From positions 1-31,905 of the forward strand of contig JBELIU010000005.1 in assembly GCA_042090735.1 (NCBI GenBank): DNA of 31,905 nt. Direction: 5' to 3'. The DNA comes from Novosphingopyxis sp042090735. GTDB taxonomy: Bacteria > Pseudomonadota > Alphaproteobacteria > Sphingomonadales > Sphingomonadaceae. This document shows, piece after piece, positions 1 through 7,320 of this stretch. The notes below the pieces were generated by a model that saw nothing but the letters and a program-made list of their open reading frames with translations, did no database searches and had not been told where the DNA came from. The translations under genes were made by a program, and so were the position numbers. How positions within the stretch are numbered: position 1 is the first letter of the stretch; each line of letters begins with the position of its first letter.

Positions 1-171
1 GCCTAGAAACTTGGCGATTCCGCCCGCCAGCATTCCGCGCAATTTGCCGTTCGTGGTTTCGACCACCGGAAAAAGCGATTGCGCCGCTGCGGGACGTGTC
101 GCGATCAACGCGCCGCCTGCGAGCGACATTCCCATGAAACGACGCCGGTTCGGCCTAAAAAGCATATCCAT
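1..171 (-). CDS. Type B carboxylesterase, N-terminal fragment (cut by window edge)
   Basis: Only the first 57 codons are present; the gene continues beyond position 1. The ATG at 171-169 is preceded by a purine-rich Shine-Dalgarno stretch (GGGAGAGGG) a few bases upstream. The N-terminus has a twin-arginine motif (RRRFMG, residues 9-14), a hydrophobic segment and an A-A-A-Q cleavage region near residue 30, which suggests Tat export to the periplasm. The following residues (VETTNGKLRGMLAGGIAKFLG) match the start of the type B carboxylesterase/PnbA fold. It is divergent from two further carboxylesterases, so three paralogues sit together. No catalytic residue is in view, so the family call rests on the N-terminal signature alone. 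A second in-frame ATG lies two codons downstream. Confidence 0.72.
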   Translation of the reverse strand, partial: MDMLFRPNRRRFMGMSLAGGALIATRPAAAQSLFPVVETTNGKLRGMLAGGIAKFLG

Positions 172-423
172 AAGCCCTCTCCCTTGTGCCCGCCTGTCCC
201 GAGCCGGGCGGCAGTTATCGATCACATGATGCCTGCCGTTCTCAATCGAATCAAGAAACAATCGTGACTGTCTGTAAAGTATACGCTAAACAGTCTCGGC
301 GATCCGGTATGCCGCAGCGAGTTCGTAATGAGCGCGGTGACCGGTCGAATGATGAGGCCGTTCGAAGAAGCGGTACGAGGAAAAACGGGGCGATCGACAG
401 CGTCCAGAGGAGAGGAAAGACCC
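172..423. promoter_or_regulatory. Divergent intergenic region between carboxylesterases, possible operator
   Basis: This 252-base region must hold the promoters of both flanking esterase genes. The most structured part is a dyad at 266-295: GACTGT (266-271) and its inverted copy ACAGTC (290-295), flanking a core with TGTAAA and GTATAC. It could be the binding site of a regulator for the esterase cluster. I could not place a convincing -35/-10 pair on either strand. An open frame from 328 runs in phase with the downstream esterase, but the region upstream of 424 lacks protein-like character. Confidence 0.3.
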
Positions 424-2064
424 ATGACCATGACTTGGAGTTCGCGTAGCTGGATGCCGGCAATCGCCTTGATGGCATCGACCGCCATGACCGCCTGCAC
501 AACGGTTCCCACAAATTCGGCAAGCACCGAGCGGGCTTCCGCCGCTCCGATTCTGGGAACGCGCGATGGACCGGTTGTCGGGACGCGCAGCGAAGACGGA
601 AAGGTCATGATCTTTCGCGGCGTCCCCTACGGCGCATCCACGCAGGGCAGGCGCTTTCAAACCGCTCTATCCCCGGAGCGCTGGACCGAGCCTCGGGACG
701 CGACGCGGTTCGGCGCGGATTGTCCGCAGCGCCCTTCAGGCGACGTACCGGTCTTCCGGTCCTGGGTGAATGACCTGCCGCAAAGCGAGGACTGTCTGTT
801 CGTCAATGTCTGGACCCGGGGGGTTTCGGACGGAAAGAAACGGCCCGTAATGGTCTGGCTGCACGGCGGCGGATATGTCACCGGGTCGGGCTCAAGCCGC
901 GGCTATGACGGCACGCGGCTGGCCGAACGCGGCGATGTCGTGGTCGTCACCCTCAATCACCGGTTGAACGGGTTCGGCTATCTCTATCTCGCCGGCGTCA
1001 CCGACGATCCGCGTTATGCCGATGCCGGCAATCTGGGCAGTCTGGATACCGTCAAAGCGCTCGAATGGGTGCGCGACAATGCGGCGGCGTTCGGCGGCGA
1101 TCCGGACAATATCACCATTTTCGGCGAATCAGGCGGCGCCGCCAAAGTTTCGACCTTGCTGGGAATGGAGCAGGCGGACGGTCTTTTCGACAAGGCGATC
1201 GCCCAGTCCGGGTCGATGTCCCTCTCCGGCTTCACACCGCAGCTCGCAACCGGTCTGGCCCGCGACATTTTCAAGACGGCGGGTCTAGAGCCAGGCGATG
1301 TCGCCGGCCTCGCCGCCTTGCCGACCGAACAATATGTCAAAGTCCTCATGCAATCGAAGACACATGCCGCTTTCTTCCGCCCCGTGGTCGACGGGCGATC
1401 GCTCAAGCGTCATCCCTTCGCGCCCGACGCCACGCCGGTTTCCAGGGATATCCCACTGCTCGTCGGTACGAACCGCACCGAAATGCGGTTACAGGCAGGC
1501 CTGGCCGATCCCGAGGCCTTCGATCTTACTTGGGAGGAATTGCCCGAAAAGCTGAAGCCTGTCGTGGAAGATGCCGACGTAACCGCCGTTATCGACGGAA
1601 TGCGAAAAGCCTATCCTGAGGCGGATGCGAGCGAGGTGTATTTTCAGGTGGCCACGTTCCGCAATTATCGCAGCACCGCCATCCTTCAGGCGGAACGCAA
1701 GAGCGCCCAATCCGCAGCCCCCGTTTACATGTACCGGCTGGACTGGGAGACTCCGGTGGAGGGCGGCCGCCTCAAAGCTCCCCACGCCTTGGATATCGCC
1801 TTCGTGTTCGACAATGTGGCGCGCTCTACATCGTACACTGGGGTCGGTCCGGAGCAGCAGCGCATGGCAGATCTTATGTCGGAAGCGTGGATAGCGTTCG
1901 CGCGTACCGGCAATCCGAACAGAAAGGACCTGCCTGCCTGGCCGCGCTACGATGCCGAGAGCCGGGCCACCATGATCTTCGACGTGCCGCCACATGTTGT
2001 CGACGATCCCGATCGCGAGCGGGAGCTTCTGCTGCGTCTCTTGCCAGAAGGCCGTGGCCTGTGA
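424..2064 (+). CDS. Type B carboxylesterase lipoprotein
   Basis: A 546-residue alpha/beta hydrolase predicted to cleave carboxylic esters outside the cytoplasm. The ATG at 424 is chosen over the longer frame from 328 because a good Shine-Dalgarno (GAGGAAAGA) lies just upstream and the protein then starts with a lipoprotein signal ending in MTAC with Cys25. Family signatures are EDCLFVNVW (122-130), oxyanion-hole HGGGY (147-151) and nucleophile elbow GESGGA with Ser236. Glu353 (in TNRTEM) and His454 (in PHALDI) complete the likely triad, 101 residues apart as expected. Length is normal for the family. The stop overlaps the GTG of the next esterase (GTGA), so both are translated from one message. 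The substrate cannot be read from sequence. Confidence 0.9.
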   Translation: MTMTWSSRSWMPAIALMASTAMTACTTVPTNSASTERASAAPILGTRDGPVVGTRSEDGKVMIFRGVPYGASTQGRRFQTALSPERWTEPRDATRFGADCPQRPSGDVPVFRSWVNDLPQSEDCLFVNVWTRGVSDGKKRPVMVWLHGGGYVTGSGSSRGYDGTRLAERGDVVVVTLNHRLNGFGYLYLAGVTDDPRYADAGNLGSLDTVKALEWVRDNAAAFGGDPDNITIFGESGGAAKVSTLLGMEQADGLFDKAIAQSGSMSLSGFTPQLATGLARDIFKTAGLEPGDVAGLAALPTEQYVKVLMQSKTHAAFFRPVVDGRSLKRHPFAPDATPVSRDIPLLVGTNRTEMRLQAGLADPEAFDLTWEELPEKLKPVVEDADVTAVIDGMRKAYPEADASEVYFQVATFRNYRSTAILQAERKSAQSAAPVYMYRLDWETPVEGGRLKAPHALDIAFVFDNVARSTSYTGVGPEQQRMADLMSEAWIAFARTGNPNRKDLPAWPRYDAESRATMIFDVPPHVVDDPDRERELLLRLLPEGRGL

Positions 2065-3479
2065 AACGGTCGCTAGCAATCGCCTGCGCGCTGACCATCA
2101 CGGCTTGTACCACCACGGGCGAAGCGCAGCGTGCCGCCAGTGACCTCGTGCAAACCACCTCCGGCACGCTGAAGGGAGCCACCGAAAACGGTATCAATGT
2201 CTTTCGAGGGGTGCCTTACGCGAAGCCGCCTATCGATGAAGGCCGCTGGTCGGCCCCTCGCCCGCTTAAATGGGATGCTGTTCGAGACGCCCTCGCCTTC
2301 GGCCCCGCCTGTCTCCAGCCGGTCAATGCGGATGGTACGCCCAATTTTGGCGGTTATCACGGTCCGGTTTCGGAGGATTGCCTCACCCTGAACATCTGGG
2401 CACCTAAGGCCGCTGCGAACGCGCCGATCATGCTCTGGCTGTTCGGCGGTGGCGGCGTGGTCGGTGCAGGCAGTCTGCCGACCTATGATGGTACCGCGTT
2501 TGCGCGCGATGGGGTGATCTTGGTCACGATCAACTATCGCCTTGGCGGGCTCGGCGGGTTTGCCCACCCCGCCTTGACGCGGGAAAAGAATGGTGGGCCA
2601 AACGCCAACTATGCGCTCATGGACGCAGTCGCTGCCCTGCGTTGGATCAAGGAAAATGCGGAGGTTTTTGGGGGCGACCCAAACAACATCACCCTTTTCG
2701 GCGAAAGCGCCGGCGCCACGATGACGGCCAATCTGGTCACCTCGCCCTTGGCCAACGGGTTATTCGACAAGGCGATTCTGGAATCGACCGGATCCCTGCC
2801 GACCCCCGCGACCCCGCTGCAGAAGGCGGAAGTCATCGGTTCGAAGGTCGCGAGCGATATCGGACTTCCCGGGGCCGATGCCACTGCCGATCAGCTTCGT
2901 GGAGTTGATGCGGAACGTTTTCTCGAACACAAGATCGGCGGCTTTGGCTTTCGAACGATCTTGGACGGTGTCGTGCAACCCGCTTCCATCATGAAAGCAT
3001 TCGAAGAGGGCACTGAAAACGATGTCCTCCTCATGCTCGGCACCAACTCGGACGAGGGGCGCCTGGACGGGACGCAGCGCGTCGCCGCACTCGCCGAAGG
3101 GCGCCGTCCCGTCTTCCAATATTTCTTCGACTACGTCCCTTTAGCACTGCGTCCCGAGCACCCGAACGGTGCGCCTCATGCTGGCGAATTGCCCTTCGTA
3201 TTCGAAACGCTCGACACATATGCGCCCATCGAAAGTGCAGCACCCACGAACGAGGACCGCGCTGTGGCCAGCCTAGTGCATTCCTGCTGGGTTGCATTCG
3301 CCAAGGCAGCACCAGATACCAAAGAGATCGATTGTGGCGGCACGTTCCGCTGGCCTGCCCGAAGCTCGGCAAATGACCATGTCGTAGCGCTTTTGAAACC
3401 TAAGCCCGCACTCGTTCCAGCCGACACGCTAAAGTCTCCACCGAACGGTGCTAAACCGGGAAAGACGAGCAGGCCTTGA
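2061..3479 (+). CDS. Atypical, shortened type B carboxylesterase lipoprotein
   Basis: A 472-residue protein starting with GTG at 2061 inside the stop of the upstream esterase (GTGA overlap). The longer frame from 1887 lies inside the upstream gene and is discarded. The N-terminus is a lipoprotein signal with lipobox ITAC and Cys16. Family marks are EDCLTLNIW (105-113), GESAGA with Ser216, Glu332 in the SDEGR motif and His373 in PHAGEL, so the triad is present. Two things are odd. The oxyanion-hole motif reads FGGGG (128-132), with Phe where the family has His. Only 41 residues separate the catalytic Glu and His, against 101 in the neighbour, so about 60 residues are missing. It may be a specialised enzyme or one losing activity. 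Confidence 0.87.
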   Translation: MKRSLAIACALTITACTTTGEAQRAASDLVQTTSGTLKGATENGINVFRGVPYAKPPIDEGRWSAPRPLKWDAVRDALAFGPACLQPVNADGTPNFGGYHGPVSEDCLTLNIWAPKAAANAPIMLWLFGGGGVVGAGSLPTYDGTAFARDGVILVTINYRLGGLGGFAHPALTREKNGGPNANYALMDAVAALRWIKENAEVFGGDPNNITLFGESAGATMTANLVTSPLANGLFDKAILESTGSLPTPATPLQKAEVIGSKVASDIGLPGADATADQLRGVDAERFLEHKIGGFGFRTILDGVVQPASIMKAFEEGTENDVLLMLGTNSDEGRLDGTQRVAALAEGRRPVFQYFFDYVPLALRPEHPNGAPHAGELPFVFETLDTYAPIESAAPTNEDRAVASLVHSCWVAFAKAAPDTKEIDCGGTFRWPARSSANDHVVALLKPKPALVPADTLKSPPNGAKPGKTSRP

Positions 3480-3556
3480 TAAGCGAAATTCAACTCCATG
3501 CACGTTTCGCCCTTCTATCGTCCCGACCATTAGTTTCCACCTCTCAAGAAACGGGA

Positions 3557-4801
3557 TCAGACCGGTCGTGCGCCTTGTCGCTGGATCGAGGCGAGAAGCA
3601 GAACCGCTACGATTACGAACGATGCGAGTACGGCGAACAGGCCGGAAAAGCCGAAGCTGGGCACCAGCGCCACGGTCAGCCAGGGCATGATCAGCGACGG
3701 CACGGTGTTCGCCAGATTGAAGATGCCGAGATCGCGGCCGCGGTTGCGTGGGCGGGGCAGCACCCGCAGCGTCTGGCTGGAATGCAACGCCATGAAGATC
3801 GAGGCGGCCAGGCCGAACAGCGCGTAGCTCGCTATTGCCTGAAACAGACCGCTCGCCGCCGCCATCCCGACGAGACCGAGCCCGGTCAAAGCCGCGGTAA
3901 CCGTTAAAGGCACGATGGGTCGGTCCTGCCGGTCTGACCAGCGGCCCACCAGCAGCGTCACCGGGACCGCCGCGCACAGCACGATGGTGAAAAGCGTGGC
4001 CGACACGTTCTCATCGATGTTCGAATCGATCGACAGAAACCAGAAATAGCGAAAGCCGAACAGCGATGCTTCCGAGATCTGGAGGAGCAGACGGCTTGCC
4101 CACATGCGGATTACCGCCGGACGCGATTTCAGCGGCGGGCGAGCCTGCGTCTCTTCTTCCGCCTGCTTCTCGTCCCGGCTCCGCGCCGGCTCCATCAGCT
4201 GCGGCATCGCGCGCGGTCGCCCGAAGATGAGAACCGGCGCAACGGCACAGACCACCGTCGCGGCGACGAGCAGCAGCCGGTCCTGCGCCTCAGCAAAGCC
4301 CGGCACCGTCACCAGCGCCCCGGTCAGCGCGCCAAGCGCGGGCGTGATCGAGAGCAGCCCGCCGAGCAAACCTTTCTGCCGGTCCGGAACGCAATCCCCC
4401 GCCCAGGCGCTAAGCGGGCCCAGCATCATGTTGAGCACCACCTGCCAACCCATCACCAGCGCCACCAGCAGGATCAGCTGCGTCACCTGCCCGATGGCGA
4501 GCAACAAAGCTGTGGAGAGGACGAGGCCTCCGCCAATCCAGAGGGTGCGATTGCCGGTCCGGTCGCTCAGATATCCGAACAGGATATTGGACACGCTGGC
4601 GGCGATCGCCCCGCCAAAGCTGATCGCGGCGAGCCAGCCCAGGCTCTCCTCGCCGGCAAGCAGGTTGACCCGCAACGGCAGGAGAATGGTGAGCAGCGGC
4701 ACATAGGCTACCGCGCCGCCAGCATTGGCCAGCGCATAGAGAAGCAGGAAGCGCAGCGATTGCGCGCGCTCCGCACCTTCAGGATGTTCGCTGGTGACGA
4801 T
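3557..4801 (-). CDS. Major facilitator superfamily transporter (start uncertain)
   Basis: An inner-membrane transporter with about 12 hydrophobic segments. The loop motif GYLSDRTGNR in the first half and VGRWSDRQDR in the second are the usual MFS inter-helix signatures. The first ATG/GTG/TTG in frame is GTG at 4702, but it falls inside the first membrane helix: the upstream codons read SLRFLLLYALANAGGAVAY directly into it. From the preceding stop at 4879 down to 4702 there is no ATG, GTG or TTG. The most plausible start is ATC at 4801-4799, five bases after AAGAGG, giving a normal MVTSEHPEG-type N-terminus and a 414-residue protein; I annotate from there. The frame follows directly on the diguanylate cyclase stop. 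Substrate unknown; nearby esterases suggest an ester breakdown product or a sugar. Confidence 0.8.
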   Translation of the reverse strand: MVTSEHPEGAERAQSLRFLLLYALANAGGAVAYVPLLTILLPLRVNLLAGEESLGWLAAISFGGAIAASVSNILFGYLSDRTGNRTLWIGGGLVLSTALLLAIGQVTQLILLVALVMGWQVVLNMMLGPLSAWAGDCVPDRQKGLLGGLLSITPALGALTGALVTVPGFAEAQDRLLLVAATVVCAVAPVLIFGRPRAMPQLMEPARSRDEKQAEEETQARPPLKSRPAVIRMWASRLLLQISEASLFGFRYFWFLSIDSNIDENVSATLFTIVLCAAVPVTLLVGRWSDRQDRPIVPLTVTAALTGLGLVGMAAASGLFQAIASYALFGLAASIFMALHSSQTLRVLPRPRNRGRDLGIFNLANTVPSLIMPWLTVALVPSFGFSGLFAVLASFVIVAVLLLASIQRQGARPV

Positions 4802-4876
4802 ACCGGCCTCTTCGCACTTATTCTTCCAGCGCGTTAAGCCTTGTAGGGCGGCGGCGCCAGAGCGCGGGCCGCCTAT

Positions 4877-6298
4877 TTATGCAGCCGCCTTAGCCTTCCG
4901 GCGCCGCTTGCTGTCATACAAGCCGGCGTCGGCCACTGCGAGCGCTTGTTCCAGCGAGTCGGTGGCCGAAGCACGGTGCATGCCGATGCTTGCGGAAACG
5001 GTCAGGCTGAAGCTGCCGCTTTCATCCTCGCCCCCGACTTCATACACCATTGCGCGCTCCAGACGCTTGTATAGCGTTTGGACGGAGACCGTCAGCGCAT
5101 CTTCCATCAGGATCACCACGAACTCGTCGCCGCCGAAACGGCCCACGAAATGCGGCGGCGGCACGGTGGCGCGCAAGGTGCCAGCCATGGCCTTGATCAC
5201 ATCATCGCCGGTAAGGTGGCCGAGACGGTCGTTCACCTGCTTGAACCCATCGAGGTCGAGCAGGAGAACGGTGAGCTTCTCCTCCTCGGAGCGATTGCCG
5301 ACGAAAGCGCGCATCGCATCGCGATTCCCGAGGCCCGTCAAGGCGTCGGTCTGCGCGGCGCGGCGCAATTTGCGCTCCAGCTCGAAGCGTTCGGTCACGT
5401 CGCGAAAGACGCCGATCAGCGCCACTGCGTGGCCGTCATGATATTCCACCTCGCCGCGCGTCCGCACGCGTTTGTGCTGCCCTTCGCGCGTCACGATCTC
5501 CAGATCAGCCTCATAGGGCTCACCCTCCTCGATCGCGCGAGCCATGAGCCCCTCCAGCTGTGCGCGCGAATGAGGCGTGTAAAAGCTGAGGGCCAGTTCC
5601 AGCGGCGGCGTGCTGGCCACCGGCAGGCCATGAATTTCGAAAATGCCGTCCGACCAGTGGACCAGCTCGGTTGCGAGATCGAGCCGCCAGTGCCCCATCT
5701 GGGCCATCTGCTCGGCCTGGCGAAACTGCACCTGTTTGCGAACCAGCTTCTCGACCAGCTTCTCCTGCATCTCCGCGCGCCCGCGCGAACCGGCAAGGCG
5801 AACGCTGCTTTCGACCATCTTGGAGGCGATGGCGCCGAAACCGCGAAAACGATCGATCTCTTCCTGCGCAAAGTCACGCGGCTTGTCATCGACGAGACAA
5901 ATCGCCGCTTCGACTGGAGCGGAATAGAAATCGGTCTGGAGGGTCAGCGGAAGCCCGACGTAAAACCGCATGCCGCCTTCCATCGCAACAAGCGGATGGG
6001 TTCGATACTCCGGATCCTCCCGCAAATCCGAGATGATCGTGAGTTCGTTCTTGGAGAGGGTACGGCTGCAGATAGCATCCTGCCGGGGATTGCTCACAAC
6101 GTCGTGCCCGGCGCTGGAGAGAAACCACTGACGTTCGCCCAGGATCGAGACCGAGGCCGCGGCGCAGCCGAAACTCTCCCGCGCGAGCGCCATGAGAGCA
6201 TCGAGCGCATCGGACCGCAAAAGGCGGACAAGTCCCTCTGCCGTTTCGCCGGACAGAGAGGGCGCATCAAATTCGCCAGGGTGCCAGTGGGTGGTCAT
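4877..6298 (-). CDS. GAF-PAS-GGDEF diguanylate cyclase
   Basis: A 473-residue soluble signalling protein predicted to make cyclic di-GMP from two GTP. Residues about 25-165 form a GAF sensor, about 170-200 a charged coiled-coil linker, about 200-305 a PAS domain, and 315-470 the GGDEF domain. The active-site motif GGDEF is intact (389-393), with DALTGLGNR (318-326) and the metal/substrate region DLDGFKQVND (348-357). The residues where an inhibitory RxxD site is expected read PPPH (381-383 region), so product feedback inhibition is probably absent. No EAL domain and no transmembrane helix are present. Both sensors could respond to a cytoplasmic ligand, redox state or light, but no cofactor residue is diagnostic. 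It is upstream of the MFS gene on the same strand. Confidence 0.92.
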   Translation of the reverse strand: MTTHWHPGEFDAPSLSGETAEGLVRLLRSDALDALMALARESFGCAAASVSILGERQWFLSSAGHDVVSNPRQDAICSRTLSKNELTIISDLREDPEYRTHPLVAMEGGMRFYVGLPLTLQTDFYSAPVEAAICLVDDKPRDFAQEEIDRFRGFGAIASKMVESSVRLAGSRGRAEMQEKLVEKLVRKQVQFRQAEQMAQMGHWRLDLATELVHWSDGIFEIHGLPVASTPPLELALSFYTPHSRAQLEGLMARAIEEGEPYEADLEIVTREGQHKRVRTRGEVEYHDGHAVALIGVFRDVTERFELERKLRRAAQTDALTGLGNRDAMRAFVGNRSEEEKLTVLLLDLDGFKQVNDRLGHLTGDDVIKAMAGTLRATVPPPHFVGRFGGDEFVVILMEDALTVSVQTLYKRLERAMVYEVGGEDESGSFSLTVSASIGMHRASATDSLEQALAVADAGLYDSKRRRKAKAAA

Positions 6299-6464
6299 GT
6301 GTCGCTATGTGCCTGCCGGTGGTTAATTTGCGGTAAGCTCAATCTGCTGCGTACCACATCGATGCTGCAACGCCGACGCCCGTTCAAAAGCCCCAACTAA
6401 TCTGCGCTGTCCTACATTGTGCCAAATAGGTTATGTCTTCTGCTTAAGGCTGAAGGAGAAAACC

Positions 6465-6878
6465 ATGACACCATTCGATACGCTGATCGGTCCCGTCGCA
6501 AGCCTTCTGGATAAGCTGATCCCGGACAAGCAAGCGCGCGAGCAAGCGAAGCTGGAGCTTCTCCGGCTGGAAGGCGGGCAGGAACTGGAAACCATCCGCG
6601 TCCGCATGTCCGCGATCATCGCAGACGCGCAATCACCCGACCCCTGGACCAGCCGCGCCCGGCCGAGCTTTCTTTACGTCATGTATCTTCTGTTTCTCTG
6701 GGCAATCCCGATGGGTCTCATCGCCGCGATCCGGCCCGAAACCGCGCAGGCGATCGGCCAAGGCATGACAGGCTATGTCGCCGCTTTGCCCGAACCGCTC
6801 TATGCGCTCTTCGGAACAGGCTATCTCGGCTACACCGCGGCGCGGCAGTGGGGAAAAGTGCGCGGGGTGGAGAATTGA
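6465..6878 (+). CDS. GTA/phage-type holin family protein
   Basis: A 137-residue membrane protein. The ATG at 6465 is used because AAGGAG lies about seven bases upstream; an in-frame ATG at 6417 would add 16 residues without a ribosome site. An amphipathic N-terminal segment is followed by a charged helix (21-50), the motif SPDPWTSRARPSFLY (57-71) and two clear hydrophobic segments (about 68-90 and 103-127). This pattern matches the gene-transfer-agent holin family (Pfam GTA_holin_3TM), whose members form pores for endolysin release. No phage or GTA structural gene and no endolysin is nearby, so it is either a dispersed GTA release gene or a domesticated membrane protein. Confidence 0.75.
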   Translation: MTPFDTLIGPVASLLDKLIPDKQAREQAKLELLRLEGGQELETIRVRMSAIIADAQSPDPWTSRARPSFLYVMYLLFLWAIPMGLIAAIRPETAQAIGQGMTGYVAALPEPLYALFGTGYLGYTAARQWGKVRGVEN

Positions 6879-6967
6879 TCCGCCGCCACCACCCTCGCCC
6901 CGGCGCTTGTATTTCATCCTCGCGCGGCTAAGCCTTGGCGTCTTTCACAGACATGATGGGGACCCCG

Positions 6968-7234
6968 ATGAAATCTTTCACGAAAATCGCTGCCTCGGCC
7001 GCCCTCCTGGCTGCCCTTCCCGCACTCGGTGCCTGCGCCCAGAGCGGCACCGATGAGGAGGCCACGGCAAAGGCCAACGCCATGGGCAATGATCTGCAGG
7101 AGAGCGTTTCCGACATGAGCACCAGCATGGAAAGCAGCGCCACGGAGATGGGCAATGACATGGCGACCACCGCCGATCAGATGGGCGACGCGGTAGACGG
7201 CGATACCACGCCTGCCGACGCCGAGGCGCAGTAA
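6968..7234 (+). CDS. Small acidic, Met-rich lipoprotein of unknown function
   Basis: An 88-residue protein. ATG 6968 is preceded by GGGGA at 6958-6962 and gives a clean lipoprotein signal (MKSFTKIAASAALLAALPALGAC) with lipobox LGAC and Cys23; a longer frame from 6935 would hide it. The mature part, about 66 residues, is acidic and low in complexity, with repeated Met, Ser, Asp and Glu and an imperfect motif of the form AxxMGNDxxxxxxxM, which suggests an amphipathic helix anchored to a membrane. I recognise no family. It is closed by a strong terminator shared with the convergent sugar transporter gene. Confidence 0.72.
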   Translation: MKSFTKIAASAALLAALPALGACAQSGTDEEATAKANAMGNDLQESVSDMSTSMESSATEMGNDMATTADQMGDAVDGDTTPADAEAQ

Positions 7235-7262
7235 CCTTTCGCCCGGTTCACAACGCAATAAA

Positions 7263-7296
7263 AAGGGGCGGCTTCCGATAGTGGAAGCCGCCCCTT
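7263..7296. terminator. Bidirectional rho-independent terminator
   Basis: The 14-base arms AAGGGGCGGCTTCC (7263-7276) and GGAAGCCGCCCCTT (7283-7296) are perfectly complementary around a six-base loop. A-rich sequence lies to the left and a T-rich stretch (TTCTTTCATT) to the right. It can stop transcription of the lipoprotein gene (+) and of the sugar transporter operon (-), whose last gene ends at 7321. Confidence 0.93.
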
Positions 7297-7320
7297 CTTT
7301 CATTCTTGTGGCTTGACGGG

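Noticed and set aside
328..423. N-terminal extension of the first esterase from the upstream in-frame ATG
   Set aside because: It would place 32 charged residues before a lipoprotein signal, and the better ribosome site lies just before 424.
3483..3510. Possible terminator between the convergent esterase and MFS genes
   Set aside because: The stem (GCGAAA/TTTCGC) is only six bases with a 16-base loop and has no real T-run.
5078..6400. 440-codon plus-strand frame opposite the diguanylate cyclase
   Set aside because: Shadow frame with no recognisable domain; the GGDEF gene on the minus strand has a clear domain series.
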